Source: Versatilivorator sp963663845
GTDB taxonomy: Bacteria; Acidobacteriota; Terriglobia; Versatilivoradales; Versatilivoraceae
DNA length: 64,000 bases
Reading direction: 5' to 3'
Assembly: GCA_963663845.2 (NCBI GenBank)
Contig: OY760650.2
Location: 2,542,001 to 2,606,000 of the forward strand
Of the stretch, positions 8,818 to 17,591 are shown piece after piece (positions within the stretch are counted from its first letter, which is position 1; every line of letters starts with the position of its first letter). Under the pieces are notes generated by a model. It saw only the letters and a list, made by a program, of their open reading frames with translations, searched no databases and was not told the DNA's origin. Position numbers and translations under genes: made by a program.

Positions 8818-9921
8818 ATGCCGTCCATCCGGATGGTGGATCTGCAACGCCAGCACCGCAGCCTCAGGGAGCCCATCGAGGCCGCCGTCCGGCAGGTTCT
8901 GGAGGATTGCGACTTCGTCATGGGCCGGGCCGTGGCCGAGTTCGAGGCCGACCTGAGCCGCACTCTGGGGGTCCGCTTTGCGGTGGGATGCGCCTCGGGC
9001 ACCGACGCCCTGCGGATCAGCCTGATGGCCCTGGAGATCGGCCCGGGCGACGAGGTCATCACCACTCCCTTTACCTTCGCCGCCACGGTGGGGGCCATCG
9101 CGCTGCAGGGGGCCCGCCCGGTCTTCGCGGATATCGATCCGCGAACCTGCAACCTGGATCCCGGGCGGATCGAAGAGCGGATCACCTCACGGACCAAGGC
9201 CATCCTGCCGGTCCACCTCTTTGGACATCCCGCCGATATGGACCCCATCCTGGACCTTGCCCGGAAGAAGGAACTGCGGGTCATCGAGGACGCCGCCCAG
9301 GCCGTGGGAGCCCGTTATCGGGGGCAATGGGTCGGGGCCCTGGGCGATATCGGCTGTCTCAGCTTCTATCCCGCCAAGCACCTGGGGGCCTGCGGAGACG
9401 GGGGAGCCCTGCTGACCAACGATCCCGAACTGGCCCGCAAGTGCCGGATGATCAGCCTGCATGGGGCCGAACGGCGATACCGGCACCAGTTCCCCGGGCT
9501 CAACAGCCGGCTGGATACCCTGCAGGCGGCCATCCTCAAGGTGAAACTTTCCCACCTGGAGTCCTGGATCGAGAGGCGTACCCGGATTGCCGAAGCTTAC
9601 GACCGGGCCCTGCAGCCTCTACCGCCCACCCCGCCTTACCGTGCTCCGGGGGTCAGACACGTCTATAACCAGTACTCCATCCGCTCTCCTCGCCGCGACG
9701 GGCTGGCCGAGTTCCTCCGGGCCGGAGGCGTGGATTGCGCCATCCACTACCCCCTGCCGCTGCATCTCCAGCCGGCCTACCGGCAATGGGCAGAGGGCAA
9801 GGGGTCCTTTCCCCATGCCGAAGCCCTGGCCGAGGAGATCCTTTCCCTGCCGATTTTCCCGGAACTGACCGACGAAGAGACGGAGCAGGTCGCCGGCGCG
9901 GTCCGCGATTTCTGGAAGTGA
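8818..9921 (+). CDS. DegT/DnrJ/EryC1/StrS family PLP aminotransferase
   Basis: 367-residue cytosolic enzyme of the nucleotide-sugar aminotransferase family. Diagnostic segments are CASGTDALRISLMAL, TPFTFAATVGAI, IEDAAQAVGARY and SFYPAKHLGACGDGGAL, in which Lys187 should carry PLP. Family members transfer an amino group from glutamate or glutamine to a 3- or 4-keto sugar nucleotide. The ATG at 8818 follows AAAGGA by about 8 nt. No nucleotide-sugar synthesis genes adjoin it, so the sugar cannot be named; it is a single transcription unit between the BNR gene and a small zinc-ribbon gene on the opposite strand. Confidence 0.92.
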   Translation: MPSIRMVDLQRQHRSLREPIEAAVRQVLEDCDFVMGRAVAEFEADLSRTLGVRFAVGCASGTDALRISLMALEIGPGDEVITTPFTFAATVGAIALQGARPVFADIDPRTCNLDPGRIEERITSRTKAILPVHLFGHPADMDPILDLARKKELRVIEDAAQAVGARYRGQWVGALGDIGCLSFYPAKHLGACGDGGALLTNDPELARKCRMISLHGAERRYRHQFPGLNSRLDTLQAAILKVKLSHLESWIERRTRIAEAYDRALQPLPPTPPYRAPGVRHVYNQYSIRSPRRDGLAEFLRAGGVDCAIHYPLPLHLQPAYRQWAEGKGSFPHAEALAEEILSLPIFPELTDEETEQVAGAVRDFWK

Positions 9922-10033
9922 TCCTGCCGATCAACTCCGGGCTCATGTCGGACGTGGTGACGCCAGTAAAGCACGGACGCGGGGCGGAAACAGGCAGCCG
10001 CCGCCGGCAACAGGTGTCGTCCCGCTCAGACGT

Positions 10034-10408
10034 TCAGCGTTTGGAAGAGGAGGGAGATTTTTGGCTCTTGGATCCGGTGTCCGAGGATTTGCTCCCGTTG
10101 CCGGACCCGGTTCCGGAGCCGGAGGATTCGGCGGCCGGCTTGGACTCGGCCCCGGCTTTGGCTTCCGCGCCGGACTTGGAATCGGCGGCGGGCTTGGATT
10201 CACCCTCGGACCTGGGCTGGGATTCCGGCTTGCGGGCGTAGTCGGTGACATACCAGCCGGTGCCCTTGAACTGAAAGGAAGTCCTGGAGATCAACTTGGT
10301 CAATTGGCCGCTGCAGTCGGGACAGGTCTTGAGGGGTTCATCGGAGAACTTCTGCATGACCTCGAGAACCTTGCCACAGGCATCGCAGCCATATTCATAA
10401 ATCGGCAT
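10034..10408 (-). CDS. FmdB-type zinc ribbon protein with low-complexity tail
   Basis: 124-residue protein. The first 55 residues form the FmdB/CxxC_CxxC_SSSS regulatory zinc ribbon: MPIYEYGCDACGKV followed by CPDCSG, giving two CxxC pairs for one zinc. The remaining half is a hydrophilic Ser/Gly/Lys/Glu/Ala-rich tail with repeats of the type AGAESKPAAES. The family is widespread and its role is unsettled (regulation or protein maturation). The ATG at 10408 is dictated by the conserved MPIYEYxC start; open frame continues upstream to 10672 but does not resemble the family. It lies 83 nt downstream of the M23 peptidase gene on the same strand. Confidence 0.88.
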   Translation of the reverse strand: MPIYEYGCDACGKVLEVMQKFSDEPLKTCPDCSGQLTKLISRTSFQFKGTGWYVTDYARKPESQPRSEGESKPAADSKSGAEAKAGAESKPAAESSGSGTGSGNGSKSSDTGSKSQKSPSSSKR

Positions 10409-10491
10409 GGGCGCCAACCTCAGGAAAGACCGCCAGGGACCCGGCGAAAGCGGCAGTGACAATGGGATTGGAACAGCACCCGGAAGGGAGG

Positions 10492-11409
10492 CTACCTGGC
10501 GACGGCAATGTTGATTCTCTCCAGCTTCGGCAGCTTGGCTCGAGCCTGGTGGGAGAGGTACCGAAGGGGGTTGACCGGCATGTCTCCGATTCGAACCTCG
10601 TAGTGGAGATGAGGACCGGTGGATCGGCCGGTGTTGCCCACGAAGCCGATCACCTGGCCTCGGCGGACCCAATCACCCGGCTTCACGTTGTAGTCGGAGA
10701 GGTGAGCGTAGACGGTTGAAAGCCCGAAGTGGTGCTTCAGGATGATCGTCTTGCCGTAGGCGGAGCGCCACCGGGTGGAATGAACCGTCCCGTCGGCCGA
10801 GGCCATCACCCGGCTGCCGGCTCGAGTGGTAAAGTCGATGCCTCGATGAAACTTTGACCGCCGCGGGCCCAACCCGTTTCGGACAAAGCCGAAGCGGTCC
10901 CCGAGCTTTCCGTCGACCGGCCAGATGTCGGGAGTGTACCTCAACCGGAAGTACCTGTGGCGGTAGAGTCCGGCAAGCTCATCGATGTGCCGGTCCACGT
11001 GACCCAACAGGCTGCGGAACGCCTCCGATCGTGCCGGCAACAATGGGCCGCCGGCCGCGGGGACGACGAGGCGGCTGAAATAGACTTGGGAGGGGCTGGC
11101 GTTTCGCCCCCGATTGGCCGCAAGTCGGGACTGGCCCTGCACTTCTTCGGCCAGCAACTCCAGCGAGGAGAGTCGGTCTCCCACCCGCTGCAGCGTCTTT
11201 CTCAGGTCTTGATTTTCCTGTTTGAAATGGCGGAGTTCGCTGCGAAGCCGCTCGTTGTCCAGCAACTGCCCGGTGTTGCGGGCGACGTCCAGCGCCCCGG
11301 TCGTCAGCGCCACCAGGCCGACAGAACTGAGCAGCACCGCTACGGCGACCAAAACCGGGTAGCAACTCGACCGGCGACCCTCATTGGGGCGGTAGGGGTA
11401 TGAGTCCAA
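10492..11409 (-). CDS. M23-family peptidoglycan endopeptidase-like protein
   Basis: About 305-residue LytM/M23 protein anchored in the inner membrane: a transmembrane segment near residues 18-36, a coiled coil from about 45 to 95, then a C-terminal peptidase domain. Zinc-site motifs FHRGIDF and HLHYEV are both present, so the domain should be catalytically competent, unlike EnvC/NlpD-type activators. Likely role is remodelling peptidoglycan during growth or division. No early ATG exists. I choose TTG 11409, which has GGAG 6 nt upstream; TTG 11475 is also in frame but would fall at the predicted transcription start of the promoter at 11484-11512. Confidence 0.82.
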   Translation of the reverse strand: MDSYPYRPNEGRRSSCYPVLVAVAVLLSSVGLVALTTGALDVARNTGQLLDNERLRSELRHFKQENQDLRKTLQRVGDRLSSLELLAEEVQGQSRLAANRGRNASPSQVYFSRLVVPAAGGPLLPARSEAFRSLLGHVDRHIDELAGLYRHRYFRLRYTPDIWPVDGKLGDRFGFVRNGLGPRRSKFHRGIDFTTRAGSRVMASADGTVHSTRWRSAYGKTIILKHHFGLSTVYAHLSDYNVKPGDWVRRGQVIGFVGNTGRSTGPHLHYEVRIGDMPVNPLRYLSHQARAKLPKLERINIAVAR

Positions 11410-11483
11410 GCGGTTCTCCGTAGTGCGAGAGGAAACGGCGATTCCAGGCACCGGATTCCTGCTGATGAGCTGCAATGGCGAGC

Positions 11484-11512
11484 ACTATAGCAAAGCGGGT
11501 TGACCGGGTCAA
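11484..11512 (-). promoter_or_regulatory. Sigma-70 promoter for the M23 peptidase gene
   Basis: Read on the minus strand: TTGACC (11512-11507), a 17 bp spacer, then TATAGT (11489-11484). Spacing is optimal. Transcription should begin near 11476, which makes a TTG start at 11475 unlikely and supports TTG 11409. Confidence 0.65.
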
Positions 11513-11646
11513 AGAAACTCTTCGTGCCTTGCGAGGCCCCTTGGCGCTCTTCCGGCATTGCATTTGACAGGCTCCACCGGCTTTCCATAGGATAGTCCGG
11601 TTTCAGGAACCCGGAGGATGGGCCGGGGGGATTCGAGGAAATCGAC

Positions 11647-12597
11647 ATGTCTTGCAGAACGGTCTACTTCAACGGAAAGTTCGTCAGCGAGCAGGAGGCT
11701 CGGGTTTCCATTTTCGATTCGGCCCTCATGTTCGGGGACATGGTGTTCGACATGACCCGCACCTACGGCCACAAGCCCTTCAGGCTCAAGGAGCACCTGG
11801 AGCGCATCTATGCCGGGCTCAAGTACCTGGAGATCGATTGCGGGCTCAGCATTGAAGAGATGGAGCGGGCCACCCTGGAGACTGTGGAAAGGAACCTGCC
11901 GGTCGTGGACGGAGCCGACCTCCAGATCATGCACGACGTGTCCCGCGGTCCCCTCCCCGTGTACAAGAGCGTGTTCGGAGGCGCCGTCGAACCCACCGTC
12001 TCCATCAACTGCTGGCCCCTGTGGTGGCACCTGGCCGGCAACGGCCCGCTCTACCGCTCGGGGGTCCACTCGGTGATCGTCCCCCAGAGATCGGTGCCTG
12101 CCTACCTGATCGATCCCAAGGTCAAGAACAGGAGCCGCATCCACTACCAGATGGCCAACCTGCAGGCCCACAGGGTGGACTCCCACGCCCTCCCGCTGTT
12201 GACCGACGATCAGGGCTTCATCACCGAAGGCAGCGGCTCCAACTTCTTCATCGTGCGCCAGGGACGGGTGCTCACCGCCAAGAGCCACAACATTCTGGTG
12301 GGCGTGTCGCGCAATGCCGTGCTGGACCTGCTGACCGCCATGTCGGTGCCCTGGTCGGAGGAAGATTTCGGGGCCTACGAAGTCGTCAACGCCGACGAGG
12401 CCTTTCACACCGCCACCACCTTCGCCGTCCTGCCCTGCACCCGCATCAACGGCATGCCATTGGGTGACGGGAAGCCGGGCCGGCTCACTCGAAAGCTCAT
12501 TGCGGCCTTCAGCGAGACGGTCGGCGTGGACATCGTGGCTCAAGCCGACGAATATGCCGCCAAGGTCAAGGAGATGGAGGGTTGCGGCCAGGCCTGA
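11647..12597 (+). CDS. Class IV (branched-chain / D-amino acid type) aminotransferase
   Basis: 316-residue PLP enzyme of fold type IV. Seen: the N-terminal MSCRTVYFNGKFV, then VSIFDSALMFGDMVFDMTRT, the active-site lysine in VKNRSRIHYQMANLQ (Lys160), and the phosphate-binding TEGSGSNFFIV followed by GVSRNAVLDL. These fit BCAT-like or D-amino-acid transaminases but also (R)-selective amine transaminases, so substrate and stereochemistry are open. The next gene encodes a class III aminotransferase 63 nt downstream, followed by an SDR overlapping it by 4 bp, so the three are probably one operon for amine or beta-amino-acid conversion. Confidence 0.9.
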   Translation: MSCRTVYFNGKFVSEQEARVSIFDSALMFGDMVFDMTRTYGHKPFRLKEHLERIYAGLKYLEIDCGLSIEEMERATLETVERNLPVVDGADLQIMHDVSRGPLPVYKSVFGGAVEPTVSINCWPLWWHLAGNGPLYRSGVHSVIVPQRSVPAYLIDPKVKNRSRIHYQMANLQAHRVDSHALPLLTDDQGFITEGSGSNFFIVRQGRVLTAKSHNILVGVSRNAVLDLLTAMSVPWSEEDFGAYEVVNADEAFHTATTFAVLPCTRINGMPLGDGKPGRLTRKLIAAFSETVGVDIVAQADEYAAKVKEMEGCGQA

Positions 12598-12660
12598 TTC
12601 CCGGGCCTGCTCTCCCGCTTGCGGCATCCTTCCGCCACGGCCCCCAAGGAGCAGGGTTCC

Positions 12661-13998
12661 ATGGCCATGAGCGTTCTGGATCTGACGCCTGCGCCCACCC
12701 GCCCGGTGGAGACCCGGTTCCGCCGGATCGTCACTCCCATCCCCGTTCCCCAATCCATCGATCTGATCCGGCGCCTGCGGGAGGTGGAGCCGCGGTCCAT
12801 GGCCGGCATGGTTCCCATTGTCTGGCATCGGGCCCAGGGCTTCCAGGTGCGCGACCCCTACGGCAACCGGTGGATCGACTTGAGCAGCGGCATCGTGATG
12901 GCCAACAGCGGCCATGCCCATCCCCGCGTCCTGGAGGCCATCCGCAGACAGACGGATTCGCCGCTGCTGTTCACCTATGCCTACCCGGGAGAAGTCCGGC
13001 AGCGGCTGCTGGAGCGGTTGGTCCGGCTGGCGCCTCCCGGGCTGGACAAGGCCATCCTGTTTTCATCGGGAACCGAAGCCAACGAGTGCGCCATCACGCT
13101 GATGCGGCGGCACGGCCAGCGGATCTCTCCCCGCAAGACGGCCATTCTGTCGCTGGAGGGCAACTACCATGGCCGGACGCTGGCGGCCAAGGCGGCCAGC
13201 GGGGGGGAAGACCGGGTGGACGGCATCCCTCGGGACCAGTTGGGCCATTTTGTGCTTCCCGCTCCCGGCGAAAACGGGTTCGCCGCCGATCTGCAGTCCC
13301 GCGGCCTCGCCCCCGGAGACGTCGCCGGGATCATCCTGGAATCCATCCCCGGCGTCACCACCGCCTGCCATCCCCTGGAATACGTGCGGGAGTTGAGGGA
13401 CTGGGCGACCCGCCACCGGGTGCTGATCGCCGTGGACGAGATCCAGTGCGGGATAGGGCGGACGGGGAAGATGTTCGCCATTGAACATTACGGCGTTGCT
13501 CCCGACCTGATCACCTGCGGCAAGGGACTGAGCTCCAGCCTGCCGGTTTCGGCCGTGATCGGGGCCAGGCAGGTGATGGACCTGGCTCCCCCCGGGGAAA
13601 TGTCCAGCACCTTCGGCGGAAACCCGGTCTGCGCCGCCGCCGCCGAGGCCAACCTGGAATTGATGGAAGAGGAAGGGCTGGTGGAGCGGGCGGCCGAGCT
13701 GGGAGAGCTGCTCGAAGAGTGGCTGGCGCCGGTGGCCCGGAGACATCCTGGATCGATCGGCCAGGTCAACGGCAAGGGACTGTTCTATTCCATCCACCTG
13801 AGGCATCCGGACACGGGGCGGCCCTGGGTGGAGATGGCGGATCGGGTAGCGCTGGAGTGCGTGCGCCGGGGTGTCCTGCTGTTCGTGACGGGGCGGGGCT
13901 TCCTCAAGATCGTGCCTCCGCTGACGATCGACCGGGAGGCCTTGAAGGAAGCCGTGGAGGTGATGGCGACTGTCCTGGATGAGGAACTGACTGCATGA
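12661..13998 (+). CDS. Class III (omega-amino acid / GABA type) aminotransferase
   Basis: 445-residue PLP-dependent aminotransferase of class III. Motifs: FSSGTEANECAI for cofactor phosphate, the aspartate signature VDEIQCGIGRTGKMFA, and ITCGKGLSSSLPVSAVIG with catalytic Lys288. Family members transaminate omega-amino acids such as 4-aminobutyrate, beta-alanine or ornithine. ATG 12661 follows AAGGAG by 9 nt; the frame is open from a TTG at 12619. Its last codons overlap the start of the SDR gene (ATGA), which implies coupling. The specific amine donor is not deducible from sequence alone. Confidence 0.92.
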   Translation: MAMSVLDLTPAPTRPVETRFRRIVTPIPVPQSIDLIRRLREVEPRSMAGMVPIVWHRAQGFQVRDPYGNRWIDLSSGIVMANSGHAHPRVLEAIRRQTDSPLLFTYAYPGEVRQRLLERLVRLAPPGLDKAILFSSGTEANECAITLMRRHGQRISPRKTAILSLEGNYHGRTLAAKAASGGEDRVDGIPRDQLGHFVLPAPGENGFAADLQSRGLAPGDVAGIILESIPGVTTACHPLEYVRELRDWATRHRVLIAVDEIQCGIGRTGKMFAIEHYGVAPDLITCGKGLSSSLPVSAVIGARQVMDLAPPGEMSSTFGGNPVCAAAAEANLELMEEEGLVERAAELGELLEEWLAPVARRHPGSIGQVNGKGLFYSIHLRHPDTGRPWVEMADRVALECVRRGVLLFVTGRGFLKIVPPLTIDREALKEAVEVMATVLDEELTA

Positions 13999-14765
13999 CA
14001 CGGCCATTGACGGTGGACCTGGAGGGACGCACCGCCCTGGTGACCGGCGGCGGCACGGGGATCGGCCGGGCCATCTCCGTCGGGTTGGCCCGCTGCGGCG
14101 CCCGGGTGGTGGTGAACTACTCCCGAAGCGCCGCGGAGGCGGAGGCCACCGTGGCCGAAATCGCGGCCGAGGGGGGGCAGGCCCTGGCCCTTTGCGCCGA
14201 CGTGACCAATGAGGACCAGGTCAGGCAGGCCGTCGCGACCGCGGTGCAGACCTGTGGCGGGCTGGACATCCTGATGGCAAACGCGGGGGGACCGACCGAG
14301 AGCTGCTCCACCGAGGACCTGTCCAGCCGGGACTGGGACGCGGGGTTGAACCTGAACTGCAAGTCGGTCTTCCTGTGCGTCAAGCACGCCGCCCCCCACC
14401 TGCCCGACGGCCGGGGACGGATCCTCATGACCTCCTCCATCAGCGCTCGCAGCGGCGGCGGTCCCGGGACCATCACCTATACGGCCGCCAAGGGGGCACT
14501 GAACAACCTGGTGCGGGGGTGGGCCAAGGAGTATGCGCCGCGCGGCATTACCGTCAACGCCATCGCTCCGGGCGTCATCCGGACCCGCATCCACCAGCAG
14601 CGCACCCCTCCGGAGGTCTACCGGGGCCTGATCCAGCGCATCCCCCTGGGCCGCGACGGCCAGCCCGAGGATTGCGTGGGGGCGGCCCTCTTCCTGGCCA
14701 GCACGGACGCTTCCTTCATCACCGGACAAATCCTGGAAGTCAACGGCGGCATGCTGATGCCGTAG
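13995..14765 (+). CDS. Short-chain dehydrogenase/reductase (FabG-like)
   Basis: 256-residue classical SDR. The cofactor motif TGGGTGIG spans residues 17-24, the NAG motif reads MANAGG, and the catalytic set is Ser148, Tyr162 and Lys166 (YTAAK). The C-terminal SFITGQILEVNGG is typical of FabG-like enzymes. An arginine-containing NYSRSA after beta-2 suggests NADP(H) preference, which is inference. It overlaps the class III aminotransferase by 4 bp, so it probably reduces or oxidises the carbonyl product of that transamination rather than serving fatty-acid synthesis. Confidence 0.92.
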   Translation: MTRPLTVDLEGRTALVTGGGTGIGRAISVGLARCGARVVVNYSRSAAEAEATVAEIAAEGGQALALCADVTNEDQVRQAVATAVQTCGGLDILMANAGGPTESCSTEDLSSRDWDAGLNLNCKSVFLCVKHAAPHLPDGRGRILMTSSISARSGGGPGTITYTAAKGALNNLVRGWAKEYAPRGITVNAIAPGVIRTRIHQQRTPPEVYRGLIQRIPLGRDGQPEDCVGAALFLASTDASFITGQILEVNGGMLMP

Positions 14766-14791
14766 AGGGGGCGGCTCGCCAAGAGAGTGAT

Positions 14792-14830
14792 CCACGAAGG
14801 ACGACGAAGGACGACGAAGGACCACCAAGG
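14792..14830 (+). repeat. ACGAAGGACG short tandem repeat
   Basis: Four imperfect 10-11 nt units of the type ACGAAGGACG / ACCAAGG, directly after the SDR gene. The reverse complement type (CCTTCGTGG) recurs at 36670-36715, so it is a dispersed genomic motif. Confidence 0.7.
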
Positions 14831-14880
14831 GGTTGGAGAAGGCTCAGGAGGGATCCGCCAAGGGCCGCCCAGGGGTCCGG

Positions 14881-14922
14881 CCAACCACAACTGACCACTG
14901 ACCACTATCCACTAACCACTGC
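14881..14922 (+). repeat. CTGACCACTATCC short tandem repeat
   Basis: Imperfect units of 7-8 nt (TGACCAC, TATCCAC, TAACCAC) immediately before the stop codon of the nitrilase gene. It is related in style to the repeats near 4.0-4.3 kb. Confidence 0.65.
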
Positions 14923-14924
14923 TG

Positions 14925-15806
14925 TTACTCCACCAGCGCCCCGAACAGCTCGGGGCGTCTCTGGCGCAGGGTGTAGTTGGGTTGGCTGCGGGCTTCCCAG
15001 AGCTTCTCGGGCAGCAGATCGGCCACCACCATCTCTTCCTCGATCTTCTCGAACGAAGTCCTGGCAGTGACCTGGCCCAGCGGGTCCACCACGATGCAGC
15101 CGCCGGCATGGTTGGGTTGGTTGGGGCTGTCCTCGGGGTAGGTGTCGACGATCCCGGCTCGTCCGGCCTGATTGCAGAGCACGGCGTAGCAACTGTTCTC
15201 GTAGGCTCGGGCCGAAGCCATCATGTGGAAGTACCGGCCCGACCAGTCGGCCGCCGCTCTCTCGGATTCAGGGTCGTCGGTCCACGTCTTCAGCCGGGCG
15301 GCGTGGGGCATCAGCAGCAGGTCGGCTCCCTTCAGAGCCAGGATTCTGGGGACCTCGGGCAGGGAGTTGTCGTAGCAGATGATCGTCCCTACCCGGCACT
15401 TGCCGATGTCGAAGACGAGCATCTCCGAGCCGCCCTCGTAGTGGATGACCTCGTCCCGGGAGAGGTGAATCTTTCTCTGGGCCCCGATGTAGCCCTTGGG
15501 GCCCACCAGCACCTGGGTGTTGTAGACGATGTCGCGCTCTTTTTCGCTGAGGCCCACGCTGAGGTGCAGATCCAGGGCCTGAGCCAGCAGGCAGAGGTGC
15601 TCGACGCTGGGCCCCTCGGGCACGGGCTCGGCCGCGTACCAGGTATTGGGATCGTTGTGGCCGTGCACCACCAGTTCGGGGAACAGGACCAGATCGGCCC
15701 CCGAGTCCTTGGCCCGGGCCGCCCACCGGTCGATGGAGCGCAGGTTTTCCTTCGCCTGGCCCAGCAGCCCGTTCATGGCCACCGCCGCAATTTTCAGTGC
15801 TTGCAT
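14925..15806 (-). CDS. Carbon-nitrogen hydrolase (nitrilase superfamily)
   Basis: 293-residue cytosolic hydrolase. The nitrilase catalytic triad is complete: Glu44 in FPELVVHG, Lys112 in QRKIHLSRDE and Cys144 in TIICYDNSLPE. The sequence around Cys144 resembles amidases and N-carbamoyl hydrolases more than true nitrilases, so an aliphatic amide or N-carbamoyl amino acid is the more likely substrate; this is inference. The ATG at 15806 has GGAGG 8 nt upstream; open frame continues to 15947 but lacks family similarity. It is convergent with the aminotransferase-SDR operon and could supply amino acids or amines to it. Confidence 0.9.
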   Translation of the reverse strand: MQALKIAAVAMNGLLGQAKENLRSIDRWAARAKDSGADLVLFPELVVHGHNDPNTWYAAEPVPEGPSVEHLCLLAQALDLHLSVGLSEKERDIVYNTQVLVGPKGYIGAQRKIHLSRDEVIHYEGGSEMLVFDIGKCRVGTIICYDNSLPEVPRILALKGADLLLMPHAARLKTWTDDPESERAAADWSGRYFHMMASARAYENSCYAVLCNQAGRAGIVDTYPEDSPNQPNHAGGCIVVDPLGQVTARTSFEKIEEEMVVADLLPEKLWEARSQPNYTLRQRRPELFGALVE

Positions 15807-16105
15807 GAGCTGACCTCCCAATGGCGTGCGCCCGGCTGACGCCTCCGTCTGCAAGAGTGCGCCGGCTTCGCTGCCAAACGTGACTATTCCCGGGTTTCCC
15901 CTGACTCTTGCTGCAGGCGACCTGCCGCCGCCGCAGCATCCGATCACATTCCAGTGACGTTTGTCTTCGTCAAGTAGAGTCTATAACTTTTTTTGTCAGT
16001 CTTTTATATGAGTTTATGGTGTGGCTTTACCGGCTCCAAACGTCCCTTGCAATCCACTGCCATCTCCCATGTAGTGGGGGACTGGAAAAGAAGCGGGACG
16101 GCTGA

Positions 16106-16243
16106 CGCGGCCGGCGCCACCCCCGCGAGTGGATGTCGGGCCTGAGGTGGTTCGCCTTCCCGCGCATCGGCAAGATGCCGGTCTCCGAGGTCACGAGCGC
16201 CGACGTGTTTGAGATCGTCACCCCTATTTGGCGCCGGAAAGCC
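16106..16243 (+). pseudogene. Relic of a phage-type tyrosine integrase
   Basis: The segment translates to REWMSGLRWFAFPRIG and then KMPVSEVTSADVFEIVTPIW. This is the core-binding domain of P4-type integrases, which typically read FPRIGxxPVSEVTSADVLEILTPIW. An in-frame TGA lies just upstream at 16103-16105, and similarity ends after 16243 with no catalytic domain. It is therefore a short dead fragment, marking a past integration event next to the nitrilase gene. Confidence 0.7.
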
Positions 16244-16281
16244 TGCGGCGCCCGTTGGAGTTTGCCATGCCGGGGCGATAC

Positions 16282-16968
16282 TCACGAAACCCCTTGGCGC
16301 ATGACGGTTCGGGTTTGGCGAATGGCAAATTCGCGTAGCACCTCAAGGTCGTCCTTCGCCCGTCTCAGTGAGCGAGTTGAGTTTTCGGCGAACCGGGCCT
16401 TGAACTGAAGATGGGGGCTCACCCACCTTTCAACGATCCGACCCGAACGGAGCAGCGTGACCTTGGCTCGGCAGCGGCCTCGATATCCGCGCTCGGGATC
16501 CAAGCATTCCCTCGCTTGGCGCAGTGCATGCGCCCAGCCGTCGCCATCAAGCCGATCCAGCGCGATGGGAGTAGGCGAAAGGCTCGACTCCCTTATCCGG
16601 ACGCGACTGGAGACCTGCCAAGCGTCCCGCCACCAGTTCACCGTGACCATCTCCGGTCTCGGAACCCTGTCGCGGTATTCGGTCAGGAGGAGTGGATGGG
16701 AGATCTCCCGCTCAATGAGTCGAGCAACGGGCCAGCCATCGTATAGCATGCCCTCAAGGTTGACCCCCAACCAAGCGGCCCCGTCACGCTCGGTGTACGC
16801 AGCGTTCCACTGTACGCCGTCGCATCCGTCCGAGATACCCAATACGCCAAGCGAACGACTGCCGAATCGCTGTCCCTCGCATGCAAACAGGTCCCTGAAG
16901 AGACCGATCACGATGTCGGTTCGCTCTTCGAGTCCTTTGGTGCCCACCTTAATCTCATTGTGCGGCAT
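16282..16968 (-). CDS. Hypothetical protein
   Basis: 228-residue protein that I do not recognise. It has no signal peptide or membrane segment and is rich in charged residues; the N-terminus MPHNEIKVGTKGLEERTDIV is followed by a segment with several tryptophans (VTVNWWRDAWQVSS). The ATG at 16968 is chosen over a TTG at 16992, but neither has a strong ribosome-binding site. It lies among gene relics (integrase on one side, sigma factor and another fragment on the other), so it may have arrived with the lost mobile element. Confidence 0.6.
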   Translation of the reverse strand: MPHNEIKVGTKGLEERTDIVIGLFRDLFACEGQRFGSRSLGVLGISDGCDGVQWNAAYTERDGAAWLGVNLEGMLYDGWPVARLIEREISHPLLLTEYRDRVPRPEMVTVNWWRDAWQVSSRVRIRESSLSPTPIALDRLDGDGWAHALRQARECLDPERGYRGRCRAKVTLLRSGRIVERWVSPHLQFKARFAENSTRSLRRAKDDLEVLREFAIRQTRTVMRQGVS

Positions 16969-17007
16969 GTCCGGGTAGGCTCGACAAATCAAGGGGAATG
17001 TCCTTAT

Positions 17008-17313
17008 CTACTCGTCAGACCAACCGGGAGTCGAGGTAAACCCCGTACGCCATTGGCAACCGGGACCATCCCCATGGCGCTCATCGGAGTGAATCGAACA
17101 CTGGTCGATATGGCGAAGGGTGTTTTCCAGCCAGAAGTGGGTCCATTTTCGTCCCCCCTTGAGGTGCGAAAGCTCCTCCTTGACCTGCTCAAGCTCTGCC
17201 TGCAAGTCATCGACGGCCTTGGCCAAATTCTTCTCCCCGGCTGGCTGGGGGTTGGTGGCCCAAAGGCCGACCGCAACGGCCGCCATCAGGCATGCAATCG
17301 CTAGAAGTCTCAT
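17008..17313 (-). CDS. Small exported coiled-coil protein
   Basis: 101-residue protein with a signal peptide or anchor at residues 2-18 (LLAIACLMAAVAVGLWA) and a short coiled coil at about 28-52 (LAKAVDDLQAELEQVKEELS). The C-terminal half is hydrophilic with His and Trp residues and has no recognised domain. The ATG at 17313 has GGAGG 7 nt upstream, a strong argument that it is translated. Function unknown. Confidence 0.65.
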   Translation of the reverse strand: MRLLAIACLMAAVAVGLWATNPQPAGEKNLAKAVDDLQAELEQVKEELSHLKGGRKWTHFWLENTLRHIDQCSIHSDERHGDGPGCQWRTGFTSTPGWSDE

Positions 17314-17377
17314 GGTTCTACCTCCACGCAGCGTTGCTTGTGTGAATTGGACGGGTGATTGTTTCCAGCATAGAAAA

Positions 17378-17480
17378 TCAATACAGGGCAAACAGCCCGG
17401 CGGCCAGCTTCTGGGCCACGGCCACCTGCTCCGGGGTCATCTTTTCTTCAAGGGTTCTGTCAGCCGCCAGCCTTTTCGTA
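17378..17480 (-). pseudogene. Possible C-terminal relic of a repeat protein
   Basis: On the minus strand a short open segment ends in KRLAADRTLEEKMTPEQVA followed by VAQKLAAGLFALY and a stop at 17378. The pattern KMTPEQVAxAQKLA closely resembles the last residues of Sel1-repeat proteins. There is no start codon and no repeat upstream, so at most it is a remnant. Confidence 0.35.
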
Positions 17481-17591
17481 TGACTGGCCTCTTTCCTTCG
17501 CGGGATACTAGATTTGCATGGGATTTTGCTCCCTACTCTCTATAAACAATCGAAACAGCATTTGGTCACAACTTTTTTTCAAGGGGAACGT

